The notes under the pieces are model-generated. The model ran no database searches, was not told the origin of the DNA, and saw only the letters and a program-made list of their open reading frames with translations. A stretch of DNA of 64,000 nt from Chlorella sorokiniana (lineage: Eukaryota; Chlorophyta; Trebouxiophyceae; Chlorellales; Chlorellaceae), in NCBI GenBank assembly GCA_025917655.1, contig CP084609.1, forward strand, positions 806,001 to 870,000. The letters run 5' to 3'. Shown here piece by piece: positions 54,461 to 64,000 of the stretch (positions are counted from its first letter, which is position 1; each line of letters opens with the position of its first letter). A program made the position numbers and the translations under genes.

Positions 54461-54914
54461 ATCAGCCGTGTACTGCAGCAGCGGTCGACTCCAACGGCCA
54501 GCTGCCCCTCCAGCTGGCTCTCAGCCAGGCTGCTCACAGCGCCCGTCACCGAGAGGCGGCTGCCTGCCTGTTGCGCAGTGCAGCAGGGCATTGCATTACG
54601 GACCTGACAGCCTTGCGCGCAGCTCGGCCAGCAGCGCAGCCCCTGTTTACTGACTTTGTGATTGCTCGAGCCCCTTTGACCCCGTTGAGTGGGACTTGAG
54701 TCCAGCTCCCTGCCCTGGTCTTCTCAAGGCCTTGCCGGCTGCACTGTCTTGGACTTGTGAGCAGGCTCGGCAGTTGGTTGTGCACGCTTCGGCTGCGGAT
54801 GTGCAGCGGCTGCGCACCGCCCTGCTGTGCCTGCAGCGTACTGAGAGGCGTCAAGGCTTGAGGGTCCCCATGGCCCTCATGTCCGACATTCTGGGCCTAT
54901 GCTTCCATCATTGA
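51640..54914 (+). CDS. Ankyrin-repeat protein gene, reading frame interrupted
   Basis: About 27 repeats of 34 residues follow the pattern DGDLPLHLAAxNGHTAAIEV then LLAAAPQGAMAARK. The helix-turn-helix core (LPLH-AA-NGHTAAIE-LL-AAP) is that of ankyrin repeats, which bind partner proteins. An unbroken stretch runs from 52250 to 54277 (675 residues, about 20 repeats). Before it the frame changes twice (near 51957 and 52355), and an early repeat contains a stop near 51694. After it stops interrupt the frame near 54275 and 54420, then more ankyrin-like sequence (AAAVDSNGQLPLQLALSQAA) and a helical C-terminal piece (SWTCEQARQLVVHASAADVQ, LRTALLCLQRTERR) end at 54914. Comparison with neighbouring copies shows these breaks are one- or two-base differences. 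It is either a gene with sequence errors or a recent pseudogene. Confidence 0.65.
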
Positions 54915-55230
54915 TTGGCTTGCCTGCTTTTGTGTGGATCGATACCACTATTCACAGCAGAGGAGGAAGGGCCTGCGGTCTCTCGGTCGTGAGCGCCATT
55001 CCTAAACCACGTGATAAAGATGGGTGCAATGGCTGCAAACCACTCTTTAGATGTGGGATACGTCAGCCAATCGGAGAATGATTGCATATCTCGGGGTGAA
55101 ACTACAGGGAACTCGTTCAAGAACGCTCGTTGCAGTGGGATCGACAAGATGACGGCCAGGGCGCATGGGCGTCACGCAGGACAAGTCAGCAGCAACAACA
55201 GGCACTGGAGCTGCAAGGCAACGCCGCTGC
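54915..55230. other. Intergenic region, no gene seen
   Basis: About 315 bases between the end of the ankyrin gene (+) and the end of the methyltransferase gene (-). Convergent 3' region. No gene or clear polyadenylation signal was found. Confidence 0.3.
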
Positions 55231-56441
55231 TCACAGGTGCACGCTGCCAGCCTCTTGCGCCTCAGCCCTGCTGAAGCTGTACACCGCGATGCGCTGCTCG
55301 GGGAACAAGTCGGTCGGCGGGAACTGCGGGGGCGGTGAGTCTGGGGGCGGCGGGGCCCCTGGCTCCCACACCTGCGGCAGGCGGGAGGGAGGAGAGCGGC
55401 AGCCTGCAGGTTCGCTCCGCCAGCAGCACCGCAGCGCTGGTGGGCCCCGCGCCATGCGCAGGGCGTTGCTGGCCAACACAAACCCTCCCCCTTAGCATCA
55501 GCATGCGTTGACTCTGGGTGCCTGCTGAGTGTGTGGCATGTCCGCATGTGCCCGCCCCCACACCCCGGCCTGGCCCCGCTCATTGGCGGTTCCTCCGCAG
55601 CGCGCGCCCCCGCCCACCTCCCCGCGCGCAGCCCGCAGGCCTCCAGCTGCTGGAAGAACTCGAGGTCCAGCAGGTCCAGGCGGTGCTTGGTGTGGCAGTA
55701 CAGCACGCGCGTACCGCGGGACGACAGCGCCGCCAGCACGCGCGGCAGGCAGCGCGAGCCCACCTCGTTGTACACGAGGTCCGAGCCCAGGATGAAGTCC
55801 CAGGCGGTGGCCCGCAGGTCGGGCGGCGGCGGCCCGGCCTGCTGCGCGGCCTGCGGGGCAGGGGCCGCCGCGTGCTGCTGCAGCTGCTCCTGCTGCCGCG
55901 CGTCGCTGTCCGCGGCTGCCTGCTCGTCGGAGTACTCTGCCTGTCCCCCTGCCGCTCCTGCTCCTGACTTGGCTGAGCTCTCACCAGCCTCCAGGCTGTC
56001 GCCGTCGCCGTCAGCCGCCGCAAGCCGCAGCCAGTCGCCCTCCTGCACAGTCAGGTTGTCTAGCTGGAGCCCGCGCGATCTGTTCAGCTCCACATTGTGT
56101 CGCAACCAGTCCAGGCCGTTCAGCTGCTCCGTCAGGCACACGAGCTTGGCTTGCGGCATGTTGCGGGCGAGGGTGATTCCCAGCCACCCTGTTCCGCTGC
56201 CCAGCTCCAGCAAAGTTACTCCAGGGCGTTGCAGTCCAAGATCGTCAGCTACATTCCTGCAATACTCCGCAAGCCGGTATGCTGCCTTCCATGTTTGGCC
56301 GCCCGTTGTCGATAGCGGCGTGCTCTCGACCTCGACATCATCGTACCAAGTCATTTGTTCGTTTGCAATGAAGGCACGATGCATGGCGTCCACCATCCAA
56401 CATGAATGGGCGCCAGGCGGGGCGGAGGCACATTGCTCCAT
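55231..56441 (-). CDS. METTL21-like protein-lysine methyltransferase
   Basis: The protein belongs to the seven-beta-strand, SAM-dependent methyltransferases that modify lysines of chaperones and translation factors. The ATG at 56441 opens MEQCASAPPGAHSCWMVD. The long first exon gives WYDDVEVESTPLSTTGGQTW, LLELGSGTGWLGITLARN (SAM-binding motif I, near 56215), KLVCLTEQLNGLDWLRHNVE (motif post-I) and WDFILGSDLVYNEVGSRCLP (near 55790), the family's DxVLGSDVVY block. RVLYCHTKHRLDLLDLEFFQ follows. Between motifs lies an Ala/Gln/Pro-rich insert of about 60 residues. After an intron (about 55615-55376) the last exon reads VWEPGAPPPPDSPPPQFPPT and EQRIAVYSFSR, ending at 55231. The phase of that join is off by one base, so a small indel or another splice site is likely. 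Confidence 0.82.
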
Positions 56442-56477
56442 CGACGCTCTTGTGTCAGTGTCCTAGCAGTGCCGACA

Positions 56478-56482
56478 TTACA
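56478..56482 (-). terminator. TGTAA polyadenylation signal of the MAPR gene
   Basis: TTACA on the + strand reads TGTAA on the - strand, 46 bases past the stop at 56528. It lies in the 86-base gap before the methyltransferase start, so termination of one gene and initiation of the next share this space. Confidence 0.5.
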
Positions 56483-56527
56483 GCCCGTCTCAAACGCAGG
56501 CGTGAACAAGGCTGCAATGCAGCCCTG

Positions 56528-58563
56528 CTACTGCGCCTTGTCATTGCTGCCCTGGCTGCCAGGTTTGGCCACCATCTTGCCCACGATGCGGTACTTGCTG
56601 TACAGCCTGGCCTGCCAGTCCCGCAGCGCGTCCAGCTCAGCCAGAGAGCAGCCGCTCAGGTCGCCATTCAGGTCTACAGCGGGAGGTTGGGGCAGTTGGC
56701 CTGGGGTTCATGTCGCGCCGCTCAGCACGTCGTCATGCTGGGGGAACCAAGCGGCTGGCGCACCACACCCGTGCCCAAGCCTGTGCCTGCAGCATGCCGC
56801 AGGCCAGCAAGGCTGCAACGCAGCGGCGGCGGCCTTCTCATGGCGCACACCCACCCTCTGCCTCGGTGGAGAACTTGGCCAGGGCACGGGCGCACTCTCG
56901 GCCGGCAAAGGGGTAGGGGCCGTCGGGGCCGTAAAGTCGGCGCCTGCGCCGGGCAGCAGGGCCAGAGTTCAGGCAGGCTGGCAAGGCCATGCAGCCCCAA
57001 GCGCTCAAAAGGGTGTGTGTGGGGGGTGGGGGGTGCGCGTTCGTGCGTGAAAAGGGGCGTGGTGCGTGTGGCTGCATCCCCAGGCACTGAGCGCAAGCGG
57101 GCCAGGCCACTGCTCATTGCAGGTGCAGGTCAGGGCAGCCGCCGTGCAAAGCAAGTTGGTAAAGCGTGTGTACCCGGCGTGACGTCCAGCACCGTGCCGC
57201 AGACAGCCATGAGGAGCGGCTTGCCCCCTCCGCGCCGCTGTGCTGCGCCAGCTGCTCCTCCGTCAGCTGCAGCTCGGGCACCACCTGCCCAGGCGATGGG
57301 GGCGGCAGGAGCAACGGCAGGTGAGGGTGGGCCGAGCAGAGGGAGGCGCGGCCTGAGATGCATTGCAGCGCGCAGGAATCGATGCACAGGGATGGGCGAC
57401 GGCGGGGAGCCCCTCAGCAGGAAGTGATCTTCAGGGCGCGGCGCAACAGCGCCCGCCGTCGGTATGATAAAATTGGTCTGGATGTAGTAACGACTGGCAT
57501 CCTCGGGGTTGTGCAAAGATGCAGGAGGCGGGGTGCAGGCAGCCAGGCAGGCAGGGGCGTGGCATTCGCACAAGCAAGCTTAGCAGACGGGGCAACCCAA
57601 CTCACTTATCTCGCTGCGACTCAAAAAGTACCAGCCTCCTCTCCCCTTCCCCCTCTTCCTGACACACCGCCTGCCCAGCTCACCCGCCCCACCACCTCGT
57701 ACTTGGCCTCAAAAGTGCGCTCCCAGTCAGACAGAGAGTCCATCTCTGAGGGGGTGAGGCCCTCCAGGCTGCACGGGCGGGGGGGGAGGGGGTCGACACT
57801 CCAGCCGACCACAAGCGCACGAGGAGGCTGCTTTCCGGGGGCGCTGGGGGAAGTGCTTTAACTGGTTGCGCCTCACTTGGCGGTGCACTCCTGCTCCTCC
57901 ACCGCCACCTTGGCCAGAGCACGCGCCACCTCCTTGCCCGCAAACAGGTGGTAGCCTGCGCCTGCACCAGGACGCACAGCGATGCAAGTGAGGAGCCGGG
58001 CGGGGGGTGGTCAGGCTCTGATCAAGAGCGTGTAAGTAGAGCTACGCAGAATGATGCGTGCTCGATGTGCCAAGCAGTGTGCGCTGCGGCTCGTGCTCTG
58101 CATGCCCACCTGGGCCGTAGAACGCCGCCCCATCGTCACGTCAAAAACGCGGCCGCGGATGGCCAGCAGAAGCGGCCGCATTGGATCACGCCCGTCATAC
58201 TTGCTCAGCTCAAGCAGCGTCACATCCCCAATCTGCAATGAGCAGCCAGCTGCATGTGGGCAGGTGCCCGGGCGGGGCGGCGCGGCGGGCAGCGACGGCG
58301 GAGCAGCAATAGCCATGCAAGGACGGGCGCCAGGGGGTGACTCCAGTATGAGACGTTGCAAGCAACATGAAATGATATCCCAATTGACAACCAAAGCATG
58401 AGAACCCCACTGCAGGATGGCGAGAATGTCTGTCGCTGAGCCTCACCTGACGCGGCTCATACTTGATTGGCACTGGAGGCTTTCGAGGAAAGAAAATGAC
58501 GCGCACCAGCGATATCAGCACGTAGACCACCACCAACCCCGCTGCCCAAAGGATGGGGCTCAT
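56528..58563 (-). CDS. Membrane-anchored protein with two cytochrome b5-like MAPR domains
   Basis: MAPR proteins (PGRMC1-type) are membrane-bound heme proteins that assist cytochromes P450 and sterol metabolism. The ATG at 58563 opens MSPILWAAGLVVVYVLISLV, an N-terminal membrane anchor. Domain 1 reads IGDVTLLELSKYDGRD, LLLAIRGRVFDVT, FYGPG with one base added near 58130, HLFAGKEVARALAKVAVEEQ, then SEMDSLSDWERTFEAKYEVV. Domain 2 reads VVPELQLTEEQLAQHSG, PLLMAVCGTVLDVTPG, LYGPDGPYPFAGRECARALA, KFSTEAE, then LDALRDWQARLYSKYRIVGK. Each has the family order: D-T--EL--(YDG), --AI-G-V-DVT-G, -YGP-G-Y--FAG-------L, then L-DW-----KY-VVG. The Tyr and Lys-Tyr heme ligands of PGRMC1 appear in both. It ends GSQGSNDKAQ at 56528. 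Known members have one such domain. Confidence 0.85.
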
Positions 58564-59343
58564 TGCAGCCGGCTGAGGCTCTTTCAGCAATTCTAACGAT
58601 ACAAACTTTGGGATCCAACCGCGATGGAGACAAAAACACTAACCGGTTGGCGGGGTGTCCTTCCTCATGTCCCGCCGACGCAGGCGGCCACCGCCTGCCC
58701 ACTTCAGCCTGCACCACGACTTTTTGCGCGCAGTTCTGCTATTGCTTTTACGTGGACAAGACGGTTCATGCATTGCATAAGCATGAGGTTAGCCAATGTA
58801 GATGCGGAACCTATCTTCCAACACCTCGCAGGCAGTGGCGGCCTTCTGTCACCAGGCAGACCATGATCCTGTTGCTCCTCTCCCCCAGGGCAGCCAGCAG
58901 CAGAATGGTGGCAATGCGCACCGGAATGTCCTCCAAGCCCAGGAGAAATGTAAAGCGGTACGCCCCAGCAGGGCGGTAGGAGGCGGGTGGCAGCCCCGCC
59001 CGCCATCGCCGCGCACTCTGCTGCCGCTCTTCTCTCTGCGCCTTGAGCGCCTTGCGGGGCAGCAGCGTCCCCCCAAGCTCAGAGAGTAGACTCCTGCCTA
59101 GGGGGATACATGTCCAGAGGGATGATTATGGCGGGGAGGGCCGTCCAATAGGACATCAGGAGTTGCAAGGAAGCATTCGTACTGCTGTGTACGGCTGGTC
59201 AGGCCTCTGTGAGTTTCGCCGCGCATTGTCGCATGCATGCCGGTGTAAGTGACCTGCGATAATCGGGTGTCGTCCTTGTGGCGCCCAGAGCGTCTCAAGC
59301 AGCTGAGCCGCCTGCCAATTGACGCGTGTTTAGCATCCCAGTG
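58564..59343 (-). other. Divergent intergenic region with a possible small gene
   Basis: The MAPR gene (-) and the tRNA methyltransferase gene (+) start at the two ends. Inside, one - strand frame (about 59095-58800) reads ELGGTLLPRKALKAQREERQ, PASYRPAGAYRFTFLLGLED and IPVRIATILLLAALGERSNR, which is more protein-like than its shadows and ends near 58820. Upstream the frame changes. No ATG was settled and no family recognised, so this may be a small gene or chance. The promoters of both neighbours must lie in the remainder. Confidence 0.3.
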
Positions 59344-61755
59344 ATGCTGGCTACCAGCAACGTTTGTGCGTGGCCTTGCGCATTGTTGCAACCTTTGCGG
59401 CAGTTCCGCCGTCCCGCCCCTTGCCGCTTGCTGAAACCCGTGGCGGCGGCAGCGGCTTCGGCGACGCAGCAGCAGGGCGACGTGCATAGCAGCAGTGTCA
59501 TGCCTGTGAGGGACCAGGACAGGCTGCAGCTGGATGTGGAAAGGAAACTGGGAATCCCTCGGGAGATATACGACAGGGTGCGCGGGCAAAAGAGCCCCGG
59601 CGCGGTGTGCTTGTGTGTACTGGGGGGTGGGCGCGCGCGGCTGAGGGCGCATGCCTGGTGGCGCTCTCGTGGTACGCAGTGTTGAGCACGGACATCCAAG
59701 CGCGCATGCTCCTGCAGCCCATCCGTCTGCCCCTCCATGGCTTGCTGCAGGCTGGGGGTGTTCGCGTCCGGCAGCACGTCAACCCGCTGAAGAAGGCGCG
59801 GGCAGCAGCCGCCGCTGCCGCACGCCGCGCTTGGGCCGCGCAACGCGGCGCCTCCCACGTGCACTCGCGCCTGCCCTGGCGCGTCCGTGCGCTCGCGCCT
59901 GCCCTCGAGCGTGCCCTGATGTGCTTCTCCCCCTGCAGGAGCTGCAAGTGCCCATCGACCCACCCGCCTGGGCGGGCGCGTATGAGCGGCCGCAGCAGCC
60001 GCTGGTGCTGGACGTGGGGTGCGGCTACGGACGCTTCCTGCTGGCCCTCAGGTGGGGGCCGGTGCTGCCGGGCGGGGCGGACCCTCAGGCGGTCCATCGG
60101 CCGCGGGCTGCGCACCGCACGCTGTGGCTCCGCTGCGGTGCCGCGCCTGACAAGGCTGGGCTGGCGAGAACACTGCCCTGCTGCGATGCCTGGGGGCCTG
60201 CCTGTCTTGAGGCGCCGCTGGTGACCACGCCTGCCCCGCCGCCCTTACACGCCGCCCGTTTGGCGCAGCAAGGCGATGCCGGGGCACAACATGCTGGGGC
60301 TGGAGATCCGGGGGCCCATCATTGAGCGGGCCAACCGGTGGGCCCAGGAGCTGGCCCTGGAGCGGCAGGTGCTCTTCCTCAGGTGGGCCAGCCTGTCGGA
60401 AGAGGGCAAAGAGGGGGTAAGGGAGGGGGCGTGTGTGCCAGCAGGCAGGAGGGACGGCGGCGCGAGGCTCAGGGGCAGGCGAGCCTGTCAGAAGAGGGCA
60501 AGGAGGGAAGGGGGAGGGGGATGCGCGCAGTAGGCAGGGAAGGCTGACGGCGCGAGGCGTAAGGGCAGGCTTGAGGGCCACCCGGCACAGCCAGTCCCCG
60601 GCGCAGCACACTCGCGCTTGTGCATGAGAGGATGCCGCCCGCATTGCTGCCCTGTCAAAACGCATGCCTGAACCCCCACCGCCCCCTGTCCCCGGGCTTC
60701 TGCTCCCCGCCTGCACAGGGGCAACGCCACCATCACGCTGGCCCACACCCTGGCCAGCTACCCGGGCCCGCTGGACCTGGCCTGCGTGCAGTTCCCCGAC
60801 CCCCACTTCAAGGCGCGACACAAGTGAGCCGCAGCACGCGGGAGGGGCGCCAGGGGGCGGATTGCGCGCTGGGCCAGAGGGCGGGCGGGGTGTGACCCAT
60901 GCACCTGCCCCGCAGAGCAGCACCGGCCCCTGCTGCAGTCCCTGATAAAGGCCCCCTCACCTCCTCCCTTCGAACCTCCCTCCGCCCCCCCTCCGGTCAC
61001 AGAAAGCGGCGCACCGTGCAGCAGCAGTTTGTTGAGGAGCTGGCGGGGCTGATGGCGCCGGGGGCGCGCGTCTTCCTCCAGTCTGATGTGCTGGAGGTGC
61101 GGCGCAGGGTCTGGGCGGAAGCCTGCTGCAGAAGCATGTTTGGCCGCGGGTGCCGAGCAGCTGCCCGTCTGTCTCCTGGGCACTTGTTCCACGCACAGCG
61201 TGCCTCCGCCCGATGCGGCGGTCACGCCCTGGGCACCGCCCGAGTGGTTCATGCCCCCTGGCCCACAAGCACCGCCTGCCTCTGCCCGCAGGCCGCGGAA
61301 CACATGCGGGACACCTTTGAGCGGCATGGTGGCGCCTGGTTCCAGCCCTGCGCGCAGCTACATGTGGCGGGGGCACCTTCCGCGCAGCCAGCGAGCCCAA
61401 GCCCCTCCCACAGCAGCAGCAGCAGCAGCAGCAGGCGGGCACGGAGCCAGGGCAGGAGGCGGAGGCGGCAGAGGCATGGCAGTCGCAGTGGGCGGAGGCG
61501 GGGTGGCTGCACGAGAACCCGCTGGTGGGCTGGGGCGGGATGGCGCAGGGTGGGGACTCATCCCTGCCTGCCTGGTGGCGGGAGGAGACGGGCAGGCGCT
61601 GGTGCGGCTCGCACCCCTGTTCCAATCTTGCTCTGTTTACATCCCCCCGCTCATCCCCCATTTTGTGTCACGTGCAGGACGTGCCCACCGAGCGAGAGGT
61701 GCTGACGGAAGAGCAGGGCCTGCCCGTCTACAGGCTCATGCTGCGCCGGGTGTGA
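59344..61755 (+). CDS. tRNA (guanine-N7-)-methyltransferase, TrmB type, organelle-targeted
   Basis: The enzyme methylates N7 of a guanine, usually G46, in tRNA using S-adenosylmethionine. The ATG at 59344 opens MLATSNVCAWPCALLQPLRQ, with an Arg/Pro/Ala-rich region up to about residue 45 that suggests a plastid or mitochondrial transit peptide. Then come LQLDVERKLGIPREIYD and VRQHVNPLKK (near 59770). ELQVPIDPPAWAGAYERPQQ (59940) leads to LVLDVGCGYGRFLLAL, the SAM-binding motif. Later exons give MLGLEIRGPIIERANRWAQE, LDLACVQFPDPHFKARHK (the family's PDPHFK signature, near 60775), KRRTVQQQFVEELAGLMAPG and HMRDTFERHGG. After a low-complexity Ser-rich insert (near 61400), VPTEREVLTEEQGLPVYRLM closes the family domain, ending at 61755. 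The join after NPLKK seems to use a GC donor. Confidence 0.9.
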
Positions 61756-61862
61756 GCCCGCCGCCTCGTCGGCCCCGCACACGGCCACTTATGTGTGCCT
61801 AGGCCACCTGTGCACGCGTCGCCTTGATGTGCCGTCCTTGCAAGCTTACAGCTTCCGCCTTG

Positions 61863-63072
61863 TCAAGGGACCTCGAGGCTCCAGCCAGCTCGACTCGTGC
61901 ACGGTGGCTGCCGGCCACGCGCCGTCACCACTCGCCCGCGCCCCCTCCCGGCCGCGGTGCCGGCGGCGGCGGCGTGGAAGCGCGCCGAGAAGCGCAGCAA
62001 CACCTCGTCCGCCTCCCAGCCGCACTGCGCCGCCAGCAGGCGCGCGGCGGCGCGGAACCAGGCCGCCTCGCGCCGCCGCCCCCGCCGGGCCTGCTGGGCG
62101 GTGCAGCCGCCGGCGGCGGCCGAGCAGGGCAGGTCTTGGGCGGCGTTGACGTGCAGAGTTCCGAGCTCCACAAAGCCGGGTGCCTCGTCGGCTTCGTCCC
62201 AGTACAGGCGGAACCTGGGCGACAGGCCGGAGCCCTGGAGGAAGAGGTCCAGGGTGCGGCGGATCAGGGCGGGCAGGCTGTCCAGGGCCGCCTCCTGCAC
62301 GGGGGCAGGAAGCACAGCGGGCACCCTTTGCCCGGTGCGGCGTACGCGGGCGCACGGCAGGATGCACGGCATCCCCGGTCACCAACAGGCATCGCATGGC
62401 TCCCCTGCAAGCTCTATTCGTTTATCGGCAAGCCGCCGTGCCACCCACCTGCTCCTGGTTCAGGGCGGGCATCTGGCAGAAGTCGCGCCTCCAGGCAGGC
62501 ACCAGCACCTCCTTGCAGCTGTCCCCCGCAGTCAGCCCCGCCGCCACCAGGTGCCGCCCGGAGGCGGCGCCCGCCAGGCCCTCGCCGCTCACGGCGCAGC
62601 TGTCGCCGCCAAACAGCCGCCACGCAGCCGCCTCCAGCTCGTCCTGCAGGCTGAGCTGTGCGCTGGCAGCGCTGCTGCTTGCCGCTGAAGCGGCCGGGGA
62701 CGGTGTGCCCGCTCCTTGCGCGGCACAGCTGGCGGATGCTGGCGGCAAAGAGGCTGGAAGCCTGGTTGAGATGGGCTGCAGCCTGCTCATCAAGTCATTC
62801 ACACTCCGCTCCATTGCGCGGGAGGGAGAAACGGGCTGTGCTGGGAGGGTGGCTGGTGCCGCCGGCGCGCTCCCGCCGCCACTGGATGCCACCGGTGCGC
62901 TCCCGCCGCCGCTGGCTGCCAGTGGCTGCGTCTCAGGCAGGAGACCTCTCCACAGCCCGCCAATTCGGCGCTTGGCAATCGCTCGAACCTCGGGCGTTAG
63001 CCAGAGCAACGCAGCGAGCGAGCCCGCAAAAGCGGCAGTCACAGCCATCGAAGAGGCGGTCCACCCTTCCAT
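61863..63072 (-). CDS. Membrane-anchored protein with C-terminal domain shared with its neighbour
   Basis: The ATG at 63072 opens MEGWTASSMAVTAAFAGSLA and reaches ALLWLTPEVRAIAKRRIGG, a likely N-terminal membrane anchor. A Ser/Ala/Pro-rich linker follows, then SLQDELEAAAWRLFGGDSCA and LTAGDSCKEVLVPAWRRDFC. After an intron (near 62450-62300) the C-terminal exon reads LIRRTLDLFLQGSGLSPRFR, LYWDEADEAPGFVELGTLHV and, further on, AAWFRAAARLLAAQCGWEAD. The pattern YWD ... GFV ... AA-D ... A--WF-A---L-A matches the next gene. I recall a similar C-terminal segment in sacsin-like/DUF3684 proteins, but that link is from memory only. No catalytic motif is seen. The stop at 61863 lies 107 bases from the convergent tRNA methyltransferase gene. 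Confidence 0.6.
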
Positions 63073-63295
63073 TTTCGAAAACTTTACACCAATTGAAATA
63101 CAGAAACGCTAAGACGATGGTCCACTAAGTTGCGTCGTTGCCTTGGAGAGGTCAGTCGGGGCTGGAAAGGCCAGACAAGGACGGACAGCTGTGAGCTGGA
63201 CCAGCCTGATGCCCCTGCAGCTGGATGGTGAGATGCAGGATGGCAGGCTGCCTTCCTCTGGTTCGAAGCAGCAGCCCAGCACATGCGGCGCCTCC
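63073..63295. other. Spacer between two related - strand genes
   Basis: About 220 bases. This is the promoter side of the membrane-anchored gene and the 3' side of its relative. No other feature is seen. Confidence 0.3.
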
Positions 63296-64000
63296 TCAGT
63301 AATCGGTGCGCCCTGGGGGCAGGGCGGCCGTGCGCAGGAAGAACCGCTCCTTGTAGGCGGAGCTGAAGTGCAGCACCACCTCCCCCACCGCCGCCGCCAG
63401 CGCGTCGTCGTGCGCCGCCGACCAGGTGTGGGCCACCAGGTGGCAGCCCGCCAGGAACCAGGTGCGCGCGCGGTCGGCCTTGTACCGCCCTGGCTGCGTG
63501 GAGGTGCCCGCGGCGGTGGGCGAGGCGGCGGGGTCTGCCGGGTCGTGAGCCGCGTTGAAGTAGGGCCAGCCCTGGGAGTCCACAAACCCCGTGGCAGGGT
63601 CTGCGGGGAGGGAGCGGGACACGCAAGGTCGGCAGGCAGAACACAGCGGCCTGCGGCGGTGCAGGAAGGAGGGAAAGCAGCCGCAGGCAGCCAGGCTTGC
63701 AGGGCTCCCGCTCACCCGACGAGTCCCAGTACAGCGTGAAAACAGGCGACCCTGCTGGAAGGCCCGCCAGGAAGACTCCGGAGCAGAGGCGGGTCAGCAG
63801 GCGGTGCAGGGAGCAGATGCGGTCGCTGGCCTGCAGGCAGCGTGTGGAAATGTGTGTGGGAGGGGGAGGGCGCGCCAGCAAACCGCGCCGCTCGGATGCT
63901 GCTCGGTGCTGCTGCATGCTTGCAGCCTGGCCCCCTGCCCGACCTGCATGTAGCCGTCGCCGGCGGCGCCATAGGCGACCAGCAGCGTAACAGGCCGCCT
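63296..64000 (-). CDS. Sacsin/DUF3684-like C-terminal fragment, gene continues beyond window
   Basis: Only the 3' exons lie in the window. The exon at the edge (64000-63944) reads RPVTLLVAYGAAGDGYMQ. The next (from about 63835) reads DRICSLHRLLTRLCSGVFLA, then GSPVFTLYWDSS. The last (from about 63600) reads GFVDSQGWPYFNAAHDPADP, then YKADRARTWFLAGCHLVAHT and DDALAAAVGEVVLHFSSAYK, ending GRTDY at 63296. The stretch YFN-A-DPADP ... YK-DRARTWFLA-CH--AH resembles, from memory, the C-terminus of large HATPase-type sacsin-like (DUF3684) proteins. The CHLVAH segment lies where relatives have CHELAH. It is a clear relative of the gene to its left. Confidence 0.6.

Noticed and set aside
60365-60560. 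Near-duplicate gagcctgtcagaagagggca blocks, considered as a mobile element
   Set aside because: Two imperfect copies within one intron of the tRNA methyltransferase gene, with no terminal repeats or duplication. This is a simple local duplication.
63258-63275. ggttcgaagc, considered as a tRNA B box
   Set aside because: The two following C positions of the B box are missing, and no cloverleaf or A box is found at the expected distance.

Overview
The window looks like nuclear DNA of a GC-rich green alga, most likely a trebouxiophyte of the Chlorella/Micractinium kind. Three things support this: small GT-AG introns of about 100-350 bp with GC-rich exons, TGTAA-type polyadenylation signals after several genes, and a gene set that joins plant features (phosphoglucan water dikinase, plastid-targeted proteins) to general eukaryotic ones. 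No bacterial operon, CRISPR array, tRNA or rRNA gene was seen. All exon joins were made by eye from splice sites, reading frame and protein similarity, so gene ends are firmer than individual exon borders.

Layout. 1-5840 is a repeat island: a roughly 476-bp unit in tandem plus a third copy, decayed LINE reverse-transcriptase pieces on both strands, and a tiny poly(A) retro-insertion with its target-site duplication intact. 6376-23819 carries three large + strand genes: a secretory/receptor-like kinase with altered HRD and DFG motifs, a DIS3/DIS3L-type exosome ribonuclease, and a membrane-anchored kinase whose catalytic domain is split by a long low-complexity insert. 24156-32052 is mostly - strand: a small TFIIIC subunit, an unrecognised coiled-coil-like gene, a Cys/His-rich gene and an RS-rich gene. 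Then come SURF2 (+), ribosomal protein S26 (-), a plastid-type FAD monooxygenase (+), a secreted double-psi beta-barrel protein with a Glu/Lys tail (+), a DUF971 gene (-) and the 26-exon phosphoglucan water dikinase (42197-50821, +). The right end holds an ankyrin array of near-identical 34-residue repeats, a METTL21-like lysine methyltransferase (-), a tandem-domain MAPR/cytochrome b5-like protein (-), a tRNA guanine-N7 methyltransferase (+), and two related neighbouring - strand genes, the last running off the window.

The genes do not form one pathway. RNA handling recurs (exosome nuclease, TFIIIC, tRNA methylation, S26, RS-rich protein), and starch metabolism is represented by the dikinase. 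Many true coding frames break once at a homopolymer or GC-rich run, including inside invariant catalytic motifs, which points to base-level errors in the assembly rather than to dead genes.
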